A stretch of DNA of 64,000 nt. Source: Scytonema hofmannii PCC 7110 (GTDB lineage Bacteria; Cyanobacteriota; Cyanobacteriia; Cyanobacteriales; Nostocaceae). Under the pieces are notes generated by a model, which was given only the letters and a program-made list of their open reading frames with translations, was not told the DNA's origin and searched no databases. The stretch covers positions 5,352,233-5,416,232 of the forward strand of contig NZ_KQ976354.1 of assembly GCF_000346485.2 (NCBI RefSeq), in the 5' to 3' direction. The position numbers were made by a program, and so were the translations under genes. Positions 8,701-17,700 of the stretch are shown piece by piece (the first letter of the stretch is position 1; every line of letters begins with the position of its first letter).

Positions 8701-10985
8701 TTGAAGCTTGTTTGGTACAAAGGAAACAGCAGCAACTACAAGAAAAAAGAAGACTGCGACAAGCACAAAGGGCTGTTGTTGCACTGAGCGTGTTGGGAGT
8801 CGCGGCTTGTACTCTTGGAGGTTTAGCTTATTTGCAGCGACGAGAAGCTCAGTTGAGAGAAATTCAAGCCTTGAATTCTTCATATAAAGCTAATCTTCTA
8901 TCACATCAGCAATTGGAGGCGTTAATTGCTGTTGTTAAAGCAGGGAAACAGTTAAAGAATACGATTGGTGCGCCAGCCAATTTGAATTTTGAAACAGTTA
9001 GTGCGCTACAAAAAGCGATTTCTAACACTCAAGAACTGAACCGTTTTGAAGGACATAGTGCTGAAGTTTTCAGCGTAAGTTTCAGTTTTGATGGCAAATT
9101 TATTGCTTCTGCTAGTAACGACAAAACAGTAAATCTCTGGCGTCGTGATGGTTTGTTACTGAAAACTTTAAAAGGGCATAGTGATACTGTAAGAAGTGTT
9201 CGCTTTAGTCCTAACGGTCAAATCATTGCTTCAGCTAGTTTTGACAAAACTGTGAAGTTGTGGAGAGCGAGTGATGGAGCTTTACTGAAAACCCTCAAAG
9301 GTCATACAGCTGAAGCCATGAGCTTATCTTGGTCGCCTCAAGGTAATGTACTTGCCTCAGCTAGTGCTGATAAAACTGTTAAACTGTGGAGAATCAGTGA
9401 TGGTCATTTGCTGAAAACTCTACAAGGGCATACGGCTTTAGTCAATAGTGTTAGTTTTAGTCCAGATGGTCAACTCTTAGCAACTGGCAGTGGAGATAAG
9501 ACTGTTAAAATTTGGAGAACGAGCGATAATCGCTTGTTAAAAACTCTGCAAGGACATAGTGCTGATATTGTCAGTGTTGCTTTCAGTCCCGATAGCCAAA
9601 CTCTAGCTTCGGCTAGTGCCGATCGCACTGTTAAACTTTGGCGCAAAGATGGTACTTTGATGAGAAATATTGCAGCACATAGTACCCAAGTTTTGAGTGT
9701 TAACTTTAGCCCTGACGGTCAAACTTTAGCCTCAACTGGTACTGATAGTACTATCAAACTTTGGAACCCCAGTGATGGGACTTTGCTTGAAACCTTACTG
9801 GGACATAGCATTGCTGTCCAGAGCGTCAGTTTTAGCCCTGACAGTCAGACATTAGTTTCAGCTGGTGCTGATAAAACTGTCAGGCTTTGGCGACGCAGTA
9901 ATACTCTAGTAAAAACTCTTCTGGGACATCAGTCGAAGGTATATGCTGTCAATTTCAATCCTCAAGGAAATCTATTAGCAACTGCTAGTGAGGACACGAC
10001 TATCAAATTGTGGCGAACTTCTGATGGGGCTTTACGCCAAACCTTACAGGGATATAGTGTTTCTAATTTAGGACATTTTGCTGGTGTTAATAGTGTGAGT
10101 TTTAGTTTTGATGGCAAAACTTTTGCCTCAGCCGGTCAGGAAGGCTGGGTTAAACTTTGGCGGAGTCGTGATGGCTATATGATTCAAACTCTGCAAGGAC
10201 ATGACAGGGAAGTTAATAGTGTGAGTTTCAGCCCTGATGGTCAATTTTTGGCAAGTGCTAGTGCGGATAAAACTATTAAAATATGGCGAATGCGCGATCG
10301 CTCTCTCCTGAAAACTTTTGCTACACACACTGGTGAAGTTTTGAGTGTCAGTTTTAGCCCTGATGGTCATCTTTTAGCATCAGCTGGTAGGGATAATGCG
10401 ATCGAACTTCGGAGAGTCAGCGACAGTAAGTTACTCCGAATTCTGCGAGGACACACTAACTCAGTCAATGCTGTCGGTTTTAGCCTTGATGGTAAAGTTC
10501 TTGCTTCGGCTAGTTCGGATAAAACCATTAAACTTTGGAAAGTGAGCGATGGTAGTTTAATCAAAACGCTTAAAGGTCATACGGATTCAGTTTGGAGTCT
10601 TAGTTTTCGTCCCAATGGCAAAACACTCCATCTACAAGAAAGTAGGAGAGGATTGGGAGATAATTCAGAAGAAAATTTTGTTCTTGCTTCAGGTAGCAGC
10701 GACAAAACAGTGAAACTTTGGAGTTTTGATGGCAGAGAACTCAAAACTCTTAAGGGACACAGTGATGCTATCTTAAGTGTAAGTTTTAGTCCTAATGGTA
10801 TGATGCTTGCCTCTGCCAGCTTTGATGGTACAGCAAAACTATGGTATCTCGAAAGCACGGAACTACAAACTACAAATTTAAGTCATTTGTTGGTTCGCAG
10901 TTGCCGTAGATTACAAGATTACCTTCAGAATAACAGTCACGTTAGCCCCGAAGAGCAGTCTTTGTGTTCAGATATTGCAAGTTAA
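5793..10985 (+). CDS. caspase-like peptidase / STAND NTPase / 14 x WD40 protein
   Basis: A 1730-residue multidomain protein. The N-terminal caspase-fold peptidase (C14, about 25-270) has its catalytic dyad at H106 ('FYFSGHG') and C157 ('WLDACHSGG'). After a linker that may be a degenerate second caspase-like fold, an nSTAND-type P-loop NTPase begins near residue 525 ('[12 protein letters not shown]'), with Walker A 564-572 (GASGSGKSS) and Walker B '[11 protein letters not shown]'. A probable membrane helix (about 993-1013) precedes the WD40 region (about 1080-1690). I count 14 repeat units, enough for two seven-bladed propellers; one is degenerate ('LQGYSV'). Such proteins are thought to sense a ligand through the propeller, oligomerise through the NTPase and release protease activity, in cell death or defence. 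The gene is isolated between a palindrome and a convergent gene one base away. Confidence 0.9.
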   Translation: MCPLGIATSRSNSAKHSPTAKLWLMLVGVNQYQDERLPNLRYSAVDCQFLAEALTKATIEFPDREVKIYHDFAEQLPSLDNILANLQQITAVAKPLDTVLFYFSGHGMIEQNSHQGFLCLADTRKDDLLGTALSLTEILKRLTQCAAQNQVVWLDACHSGGMTLRGTNTAETLPNPTSQFVKVLQEVAAKSQGFYALLSCDTNQQSWEFPELGHGVFTYFLIRGLQGEAADSQGIISVDGLYRYVYHQTLQYIDKTNQQLRLINQQKRGKGDTQLFQEYPLQTPKRIVEGVGELILGKTLETVLSKTHSRLGVIVGGLSSHKTTLEISKFLGSTGGFELEYLPAAKVSADVVREAISSCLHSLEAETILLYLRGQIEETESWEGLVLGEDIRIKRSWLKQQLRECKAKQIIILDCPAQTSQFVSLQNWVEDLLVDSQQGQCLIACTSKISEPEKFAQTFLSTLMTASLSDGLSAAGAIAKVQISLAGSSIPLYVWLSGTQGIIEILRSKTERGEQTTGLDLGVCPYMGLSAFYEEDAQYFYGRETLIQELLHQLTNSSFLTVVGASGSGKSSVVQAGLIPTLRLGKQIPNSDRWWIGTVRPGSRPLETLALCMGQGFSSSSSSLLEGILYQGVESFVYWMRSRSEPMVVLAIDQFEELFTLAPTLDREKFLELVLGAVKYASDRFKLIVTLRADFITPCLEIPELAKVLQESSVLVPSGLSLDDYRRVILNPAQQVGLKVEPELVEVLLRELDNSSGDLPLLEFVLEQLWQHRVKGELTLQAYQEKLGGIQGALQRSCQAVYESLDAKAQECAKWIFLSLTQLGEGTEDTRRRIHKSELMVKKYSTELVERTLKVLTDAKLVVVNLEENAVTGGARGEVEESSSPLYSSNTVTVEVAHEILIRHWSTLRWWLEENRERLRKQRQIEQASQLWLQSDRQSDFLLQGVRLAEAEDIYIKYTNELSADVQRFIEACLVQRKQQQLQEKRRLRQAQRAVVALSVLGVAACTLGGLAYLQRREAQLREIQALNSSYKANLLSHQQLEALIAVVKAGKQLKNTIGAPANLNFETVSALQKAISNTQELNRFEGHSAEVFSVSFSFDGKFIASASNDKTVNLWRRDGLLLKTLKGHSDTVRSVRFSPNGQIIASASFDKTVKLWRASDGALLKTLKGHTAEAMSLSWSPQGNVLASASADKTVKLWRISDGHLLKTLQGHTALVNSVSFSPDGQLLATGSGDKTVKIWRTSDNRLLKTLQGHSADIVSVAFSPDSQTLASASADRTVKLWRKDGTLMRNIAAHSTQVLSVNFSPDGQTLASTGTDSTIKLWNPSDGTLLETLLGHSIAVQSVSFSPDSQTLVSAGADKTVRLWRRSNTLVKTLLGHQSKVYAVNFNPQGNLLATASEDTTIKLWRTSDGALRQTLQGYSVSNLGHFAGVNSVSFSFDGKTFASAGQEGWVKLWRSRDGYMIQTLQGHDREVNSVSFSPDGQFLASASADKTIKIWRMRDRSLLKTFATHTGEVLSVSFSPDGHLLASAGRDNAIELRRVSDSKLLRILRGHTNSVNAVGFSLDGKVLASASSDKTIKLWKVSDGSLIKTLKGHTDSVWSLSFRPNGKTLHLQESRRGLGDNSEENFVLASGSSDKTVKLWSFDGRELKTLKGHSDAILSVSFSPNGMMLASASFDGTAKLWYLESTELQTTNLSHLLVRSCRRLQDYLQNNSHVSPEEQSLCSDIAS

Positions 10986-10986
10986 A

Positions 10987-11328
10987 TTAAAAACCTTGCT
11001 GTAATCTGATTGCATCTCCAATAGGTTTTTGAATGAACTCATCAGAATCTCGACGAGGGGGACGAGGAGGTTTACCCGGTTTTGGTTTCACACCATTCGG
11101 TCCCGGATTTTGATCGTCTCCTAGAAACGTGGCTCCTAATGTGTTGATGGTATTTACTTTACCAGGAACTCTCAATCCTGGTGCGGATACGGATTCTAAA
11201 GTGCTAGACTGCACTCCCTTTTGATTCTCAAATTTTACTGGGGTGGTGACTGTAGTATCTGCCAAGCCAGGAGTACTTAGTAATACTGTTGGTAATGTCA
11301 GAAATAAACTCAAAACTTGCTTTTTCAT
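10987..11328 (-). CDS. small secreted Pro-rich protein, unknown function
   Basis: A 113-residue protein with a clear signal peptide (Met-Lys-Lys, hydrophobic core 'VLSLFLTLPTVLLS', 'GLA' before the cleavage region). The mature part is Thr/Pro-rich, with 'PGPNGVKPKPGKPPRPPRR' and an acidic 'RDSDEF' stretch, and has no Cys. The signal core 'PTVLLST' resembles 'PTVFLST' of the Cys-rich protein at 2260, so the two may be distant relatives or share an export route. Its stop codon is one base from the stop of the convergent caspase gene. The family is not recognised. Confidence 0.6.
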   Translation of the reverse strand: MKKQVLSLFLTLPTVLLSTPGLADTTVTTPVKFENQKGVQSSTLESVSAPGLRVPGKVNTINTLGATFLGDDQNPGPNGVKPKPGKPPRPPRRDSDEFIQKPIGDAIRLQQGF

Positions 11329-11766
11329 ATTATTTTGTAACAGTTCCCAAAAGGATTATGTTTGACACTGTAGTTTTATGCAGGTTGTTCGGTATTTTTT
11401 ATTTTTTATGTTATTGCTGTTATTACAGATTCACCTTGTAAGAATTTTGTTCCGGTTAGCAAGGCAAAAGTGTTAGGTTTTGTAATCTTTCTAATCCTGT
11501 GTCCCAAATAGCGCGATCGTACAGACATTATGATTTTCTTGTGGTATGGCCCTATTGAATTTGTGAAACTTCATAGCATTCAGATCCCCGACTTCTTAAA
11601 GAAGTCGGGGATCTAACGATTTCTATATTCCCTGAGTTTTGAGTAGGAGAGTGCCGTATCTGGTGTGTCTGCGGGTTTGTACAAATGGCAAGGTTTAGGA
11701 ATAGCGATCGCAAGCACAATTGTTGTTCCAACTTGTCTAAAATAGATAGCTAAGAAAATTTTTTTA
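11329..11766. other. intergenic region (about 440 bp)
   Basis: No coding sequence is supported. It contains the promoter side of the minus-strand secreted protein gene, a hairpin repeat at 11582-11614, and HIP1-related GCGATCG sequences near 11512 and 11704. Confidence 0.6.
11582..11614. repeat. GATCCCCGACTTC hairpin repeat, copy 2
   Basis: Inverted repeat AGATCCCCGACTTC / GAAGTCGGGGATCT with a 5-nt centre TTAAA. Its arms nearly match the copy at 38045 and share the core of the copy at 2779. Confidence 0.9.
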
Positions 11767-12234
11767 CTAAATTTGTGTTTCCGATTCGGTAAAGATAGGA
11801 GGCCATAATTCAGAAATAGGCAATTCCCAACCAGGGAAAAGTTCTGGAATGGTTAATATCTCTTCACTACCTAATACCATTGGTTTACCTGTAGGGCGAT
11901 AAACGGTTACAGTTGATTCATCGGGGTCAATAAGAAGTCCGACAATGGCTCCTAATTCTAGGAACTTTTTCACCTTTTTTTCTAAAGTGTTTATTCTGTC
12001 GCTTTGAGACTTAATTTCAACTACTAAATCTGGAACAAGCTGTCCAAAGTAACGAGGACTTTGGAGAAGGCGAGAGGCGCGAACAAAGGAGACATCGGGT
12101 GCTTTGAGGTTTGTATCTGGCATGATGAAACCGCCTGCAGAGTCAAACAAGCGTCCCAAAACAAAGTAGTTGTTGCTTCTTGCAATACCTGTAGTATTTT
12201 TGACAAATTGGATGCTCCTATACAGTTTGGTGAT
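11767..12234 (-). pseudogene. Uma2-family remnant lacking its N-terminus
   Basis: The open frame carries the C-terminal two-thirds of a Uma2 (DUF820) PD-(D/E)XK-fold protein: 'GRLFDSAGGF', 'APDVSFV', 'PDLVVEIKS', 'FLELGAIVGLLIDP', 'VYRPTGKP', 'LFPGWELPI'. Intact members have about 70 more N-terminal residues. Here the frame reaches a stop at 12235-12237 with only a degenerate stretch before 'GRLFDS', and its only start is an internal TTG. An upstream deletion that ends close to the 3' end of the CHAT-GUN4 gene would explain this. The protein is probably not functional. Confidence 0.7.
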
Positions 12235-12279
12235 TTAAGATTTACTTTACAAATTCGTCGATCTGAGTCAATTTACAAG

Positions 12280-13743
12280 TTAAACTTCACAAGTCTTGAC
12301 GCGAGAGAAGAGTGAGCGCGAGAGAAGAGTAGCCTCCTGACAAGAAACCAAAAAGTACAGCTGAGCTGGGAGATGCCCTCTCTGGGATGCTGTAGTGTTA
12401 AAAGTTACTTTTGAATAAAGAAGCCACTCTTCCATCTCTCTCCATTTTACGCGATCGCCAAACTTTCCGTAGTCTTGACCAACGCTTTCCCAAATGCGCT
12501 TTTGCACACTAAAGCCAAAGTGCCTATTACTATATTTCACCCAAAGTTGGTCAATAGTACGTAAATCGATGCAGGGAAAGTTTTCGATAGATTTGGCAGA
12601 TAGCCAACCTTCTTGTTCTCTACTAGCTCCTTTAAGCATGACAGCGAGAGTTTCTTTATCTGCCTCAAACCACTGTTCTGCTTTCAGGAAATTTCTTAGT
12701 TTGGTGTAAGCTACACCGCAATCACTACTTAAGTCATCATCTCGATTTTCAATGATTTCTTCAAAATTTGTTTGCCTGTTGAACTGATTTCCTAAGGTAG
12801 GAGACAGTGTAGAGACTTCTCTCTCTTCTGTTGGTTCTGATTTCTGTGTACCGTTTTCCCATAAAACTGGAATGAATTGCATCTGAAGGTTTTCTAGTTC
12901 AATAGCAACTATACCTTCATCATAAGCTCTTTGAATAACTTGCTGATTATTTACATTGTCATAACCTAATCCATCATAAAATCCTTGAGCAAATACAATT
13001 GCTGCTTTATCTCGAATCGGCTGATTCATACCAATTACATAATAAATACATTGGCTAATTGCCTCTGCCGCAAGAGAAGAATAACAGGTATTAAGTAGTA
13101 AACATTTCACAGAATTAGCGTGCAGCTTAAATAGTGATACTAATCCTCTAGGCAATACACGTTTATAGTTTCCAACCTCATCCTCTAAAAGCAGACTGCC
13201 ATCTTCTAAGCCGTGTCCACAAAAATGCACAATAGATGGTTTTTCTTCTGCGATCGCACGACGAATATCTCTTGGTTGTACAGCGGTTATAATCTTAATT
13301 TCAAATGAATCTCGTTTCACGCCCCGTTTTATAGCTTCTTCTATTTCCCGAGTTTCTTTATCTAAACGTAATCCGTTGGGAATTGCTGCTAAAACTAAAA
13401 TTTTCTGTTGCTTTTGATTTAATTCTAGGGTGATATTATGCGAGAGAACAGGAGGCGCTTCCAACGAAAGTATTTCCGATGTCTGTAATTCAATAGCGAT
13501 CATTTGCAAGGTTGAGTTTCCTGGATTTTCATTATATGCAGCAGTAACTAGTTTAAGAAGCCATCCTTGAGAATTAGCTGTTTGTATTAATTTGAAAGCA
13601 ATTTCTTGTAAATCGCTGTCTCTAGTAATTTCGTTTAGATTTTTTTCTAGCTCGAAATATAACAATCGCTCTAGCGATGATTTGTTAGGAAAAGCGGTGA
13701 TTAAAGCTTTTTGTAATTGTTTAAGTTGCTGACGAGTCGGCAT
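12280..13743 (-). CDS. EAD1-like / CHAT protease / GUN4 fusion protein
   Basis: The start at 13743 gives 487 residues; a TTG 12 bp upstream is the alternative. Residues 1-85 form a helical domain ('RQQLKQLQKALITAFPN', 'LLKLVTAAYNENPGN') typical of effector-associated domain 1, an adaptor that recruits partners carrying the same domain. Residues 114-290 are a CHAT caspase-like protease with catalytic His in 'VHFCGHG' (H177) and Cys in 'LLNTCYSS' (C220). After a polar linker, residues about 338-463 form a GUN4 domain: 'AEQWFEADKETLAVML', 'IDQLWVKYSNRHFGFSVQ', 'HLPAQLYF'. Free-standing GUN4 binds porphyrins and stimulates Mg-chelatase. In this fusion it may act as a tetrapyrrole sensor controlling a protease. 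Domain identities are confident; the role is inferred. Confidence 0.85.
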   Translation of the reverse strand: MPTRQQLKQLQKALITAFPNKSSLERLLYFELEKNLNEITRDSDLQEIAFKLIQTANSQGWLLKLVTAAYNENPGNSTLQMIAIELQTSEILSLEAPPVLSHNITLELNQKQQKILVLAAIPNGLRLDKETREIEEAIKRGVKRDSFEIKIITAVQPRDIRRAIAEEKPSIVHFCGHGLEDGSLLLEDEVGNYKRVLPRGLVSLFKLHANSVKCLLLNTCYSSLAAEAISQCIYYVIGMNQPIRDKAAIVFAQGFYDGLGYDNVNNQQVIQRAYDEGIVAIELENLQMQFIPVLWENGTQKSEPTEEREVSTLSPTLGNQFNRQTNFEEIIENRDDDLSSDCGVAYTKLRNFLKAEQWFEADKETLAVMLKGASREQEGWLSAKSIENFPCIDLRTIDQLWVKYSNRHFGFSVQKRIWESVGQDYGKFGDRVKWREMEEWLLYSKVTFNTTASQRGHLPAQLYFLVSCQEATLLSRSLFSRVKTCEV

Positions 13744-13813
13744 TATATTTTTCAATAAAGGTTAAATGCTTTACACAATAGACAAGCAAACGACGAAAGT
13801 AACTACTGGCTTT

Positions 13814-14011
13814 TCACTTCAGCCTCCAAAGCTGCCAATCTTCAACCTCAAGAACTCTGCGTATCAACGGCACATCATCAGCACAACCCAGGTAATGTGC
13901 CAAAGCATCAATGATTACCTTGGGTTTCGTTGTACTAGCTTGCTTTACATGAGCGTTAAGCCGTTCATTCAGTTCTGTTAGGATTCGGACACTAAATTGA
14001 GGTGAAGCCAT
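13814..14011 (-). CDS. small RHH-like (CopG/Arc-type) DNA-binding protein
   Basis: The start at 14011 (Met-Ala-Ser-Pro-Gln) gives 65 residues and is preferred over an upstream ATG at 14044, which only adds 11 unconserved residues. The N-terminal beta-like 'QFSVRIL' followed by two helices ('TELNERLNAHVKQAS', 'KPKVIIDALAHYLG') fits a ribbon-helix-helix fold, as in antitoxins and small repressors. No toxin-like gene is adjacent on the same strand. It lies just upstream of the CHAT-GUN4 gene on the same strand, about 70 bp from that gene's start, so it might regulate it. Confidence 0.6.
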   Translation of the reverse strand: MASPQFSVRILTELNERLNAHVKQASTTKPKVIIDALAHYLGCADDVPLIRRVLEVEDWQLWRLK

Positions 14012-14200
14012 GCGGTGTACAGCTATGTATTCAATGGATGACAATTATATTGTGTACTCTCAAGCAGAAAATTTGCACCGTAGAAGAAGAAAAGCTGCTG
14101 AGCATACTGTAGTTTTGTAAGAAACTGGCATTGTTCCACAGCTTATAACCTGCCTTTGATAAACTAAAGCTAAAGCCAAAGATAAACCCTAATTTGAAGT

Positions 14201-14341
14201 ATGGAAACCTCAGATCGCATTAACCGTGCTGAGAGACAACTTGAACAACTGACTCCTGTAGTTACTGAACTGACAATGAGCGTCAAAAGGAATACGGAAG
14301 CGATTACCCAGGGGGCGTGGCAGATACCATTCCTCAACTGA
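14201..14341 (+). CDS. 46-residue coiled-coil peptide, likely truncated
   Basis: Reads Met-Glu-Thr-Ser then 'DRINRAERQLEQLTPVVTEL' and stops after 46 residues. Small cyanobacterial proteins that begin this way are usually about 90-120 residues with a long coiled coil. The frame here ends soon after 'RNTEAITQG', so this is probably the decayed 5' part of such a gene. No partner is evident. Confidence 0.4.
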   Translation: METSDRINRAERQLEQLTPVVTELTMSVKRNTEAITQGAWQIPFLN

Positions 14342-14737
14342 GGGAATCAATAAATTCATCTAACGCTCGCTGAGGGAATCTATAGATGTTGCACTGATTT
14401 TTGTTTCTTCTATCCATAACAGACACCGAGGCGTCCGTGAATAGCTTTCATCATAAACTCAAATCCTTGAAACCCTGACTATAGAAAGGTTTTATTGTGA
14501 TTGTATTGTGACTTCTTTATGATTGTTCTATGCTTTAGTTGCGATGGCGCTACGCGCCTGCTTAACAAAATTTTACACTAGACATCTCCGAAATGATGTA
14601 TAAGAGTAATGCCTTGCTCCCCTACCAAGACTTTCAAGTCATCCATAATTAATTTCTAGAGATGTCTAATGTGCCCATTTTGCACATATTTCGATAAACA
14701 TCTATTATTTGAATACGAAACAGAATAGTTATTAAGT
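14342..14737. other. intergenic region (about 400 bp) with MITE-like element
   Basis: No gene is supported. It holds a short direct repeat 'CTGAGGGAATC' (near 14338 and 14371), a 'GCGATGGCGCTACGCGCC' interspersed motif near 14541, and a MITE-like element at 14575-14672. It also carries the promoter side of the long gene that starts at 14738. Confidence 0.6.
14575..14672. mobile_element. 98-bp MITE-like element
   Basis: Terminal inverted repeats ACACTAGACATCTC and GAGATGTCTAATGT match in 13 of 14 positions. On the minus strand the interior encodes a short peptide starting 'MDDLKVLVGEQGITLIHHF' and stopping in the TIR, resembling the end of a transposase gene. This suggests a deletion derivative of an insertion sequence. 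No clear target duplication was seen. Confidence 0.7.
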
Positions 14738-17700
14738 ATGAGTTCCTACAATGACCTTTATCAAGCTTTATCTGAAGCTTTTCAGCACAGACAGTTAGTA
14801 CATTTTATTGAACAAAGAAAAAAAATATTACAGTATCAACCTTGGAGTTTTTTAGATCTGTTATTTTTAGCACGTGCCTACGAACTTGCTGGAGAGATAC
14901 CTCAAGCTGCTTCTTCTTATGCGGCTTTGTTGAAAATAGCAAGAAAGAATAATCCTAATTTGAATCGATTGTTAGGTGAGATTAAACATTTTATTTCTTC
15001 TCATGGACATGAATCATTACTGATTCCAGTCGCTGGAGAAAGTATTAGCCCAGGCAGTTTTGGTTTTTTACAAGATTTAGAAAATGGTTTAAAATCACGG
15101 CGGATATTTGAAAATTTATATGAATTAAATAGTGCTTTTTTGGAATCTATTCAATTAGAGCAGATAGATATATTTATTGAACATATGCATAAAAGTATCA
15201 AGGAGTCTTATAATGACTATTATAACTATTGGAGGCTATTAGTGCGGGCTTATAAAGAACAAGAAAAATTAGATGAAGTAGCAGATGCTTACACTCGAAT
15301 ACTACAATTAGATAAAGAAGCTGGTTCGCATTTAAAGCTAAGAGAAGCAGAACGAAAAACCATAGTCTTTGAAATACAAGATTTTATTGATAAAACAGGA
15401 TATAACAAATTAGTTACGATAGCCAATGATATTTTAGAAAAGAATATTTTATGTCCTAGTATTCAGCAAGTTACTCTTCAAAAAGAAATAAAAATTAAAT
15501 GGTTTAATCTAAAGAGAATTTATTTTATTTTCAATTTGTTGAAACGGCGAATTATTAATTTATTTAAATTTTTTTTAATATTTTCAGAAGAAAAAAATCA
15601 AGACAATTCAATTAATAAATTAAGTAAAACTAATTCATTAAATGTTGTAATACCAGTATCAAATCTAGTAAAGAATAGTATTAACAAAACAAATAGTAAT
15701 GAAACAATTCGTCTAAAGAGAAGAGGACAAACTAATCTATTAAAAGCAAAAAAATTTTTTGATGGCGGAAATTTAGAAGCAGCATTAGAGCAGTATAAGC
15801 AAGCATACAATTACGGGGATCGTAGTAAAAGATTATTTGCTGAAATAGCTGCAACTTTACATCGTTTAGAAAGATTCGATGAAGCAATTGAGTGGTTGAC
15901 AAAAGGAATTTCAGTTCTTCCCTCCCAAGAACAGCTGTCACTACTAGCTCAAAAGGCACAGTTTTTATCTTCACAACAAAGATGGAATGAAGCTGCTGAA
16001 ATTTATGAAGAGGTGATGCGTCTTGAGCAGAGATCGGCTGCACGTAGAGAGTATGGGCTACAATTGTCACGTATCTACTATCTATACTTGAAAAAGTTTA
16101 AAAAAGCTCAAAAAATTATCAATCAACTTTTGAAAAAAGATCCACAGGATCAAGTAGCTCTTCGCCAGCTATCCCTGTTGGAACAAGCTATTTATTTTCC
16201 TTCTCAACAAGAGAATATTTCACCAGAAACTGATGCTTTATATGATGATGTTGAGGAAGTAATCTTACCAGAAGATTCTAAAGCCGATATAGTCAGTCCA
16301 ATGCTACAGAGGGATATAGCATCAGCTGAGTTTAGAGATGAAGAAATTTTGCGTCGTGGTGGACATCCTGAAGAGAGGGACGCAAAACGTTTACTGGAAC
16401 AGGCAAAAAAAATGCATGGGTCTGAGTTTGCTGAACGCTACCCTCTCTTTCTAGAAGCGTCCAAAGCTTACAATGAACTACCAGAAGGAACTTATAACGA
16501 GGGTGATTTTCATGAATCTCTTAACCGCTATGCAAGTTTAAAAGCTGGAACCATTGTTTTGCAGTTTCAACGTTTGGTAGTGTCGGGGCATATAGAACTA
16601 CTCAAATTACGTCGCTTACGCGATAGTGTTAGCAGTTATTCACTGGAGTCACTGGCACTTCAGGTTACTGTAAGCCCACAATTTACTAATATTCCTCTCA
16701 AAAACTATCTACTTATTCAAGTCGCATTTACACTTGTTTTACATGAGCAAACAGTGCCTCCCAAACTTTTTGAGTATTCTTTAAGTGAAATAATGACGTT
16801 TTGCCTTGAACACGTAGATGAAAAATTATTGTATATTGCTTACGAAATGGTAATTTCTTCTGGTACTGCTGGGCAAAAAATTTGGCACAGGTGGAAAGAG
16901 CTAGATGCTGCCCGAATCTTTTGGCAATCATTAGCACAACCTGATAAGCGTGATAGAGCTTATAAAATTTTGTCTACTATGAGTCAAGAGACGTTTAATA
17001 TTGAGCAGAAACCAAAAGAGGTTTTAGGAATAGCATTTATTAAGCGTCGCGAACAATTAGACAGAACTCAAGAGTTTTTCAATCGATTACAACAAATACT
17101 TCTAATTGTAAAAAATTTTGGTGAACTACAAGGTTTATGGGAAAGACGTCCTATTTATCAAGGAATACTGTTAGATACCGACCAAGAGATTTGTAATGGT
17201 GTGAGCGTTATATTAACAATGCTGCTACCATATCAGAATCGTTCGTCAGATGAGCGTACAGCTATAATTTATAATGCACGAATTAACATAGAGAATTTAC
17301 TCCGTTTCATATATGAAAATCCTACTTATTGGGGAAGAGTGGGATTTGAACCGCTTTTAAATCGATGGAAGCTAGCCATTGAAAAGTTAGAGAAAAAGCG
17401 ATTAAGTGATGAAATTCATCCTAAACTAGTAGCACGTTTAGAACCTCCTATTTTTTATCAAGAAAAAGAGTCTATTAAAGGAGGAATTATTGTACAAAAT
17501 GAAGGCCGTGGAACAGCTGATGGTGCTACATTAACTATTGAAGTTATTCAACACAATAGTCAAGATATTTTGCTAACATTGGAAATTCCATTATCTCAAG
17601 AGATAGCTGTGGGAAAATCACAATATTATTCTCTTGATATTCCCATTGATAAACTTGTTATGAATTTTGATAGATCCTATCATTTAAATGTGCAAATAGC

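Noticed and set aside
10128..10858. Several minus-strand frames of 65-93 codons
   Set aside because: They are antisense to the WD40 repeats and repeat with the same period, as expected of shadows.
12061..12315. 84-codon plus-strand frame over the Uma2 remnant
   Set aside because: It is antisense to the Uma2 remnant and the end of the CHAT-GUN4 gene and has no protein-like features.
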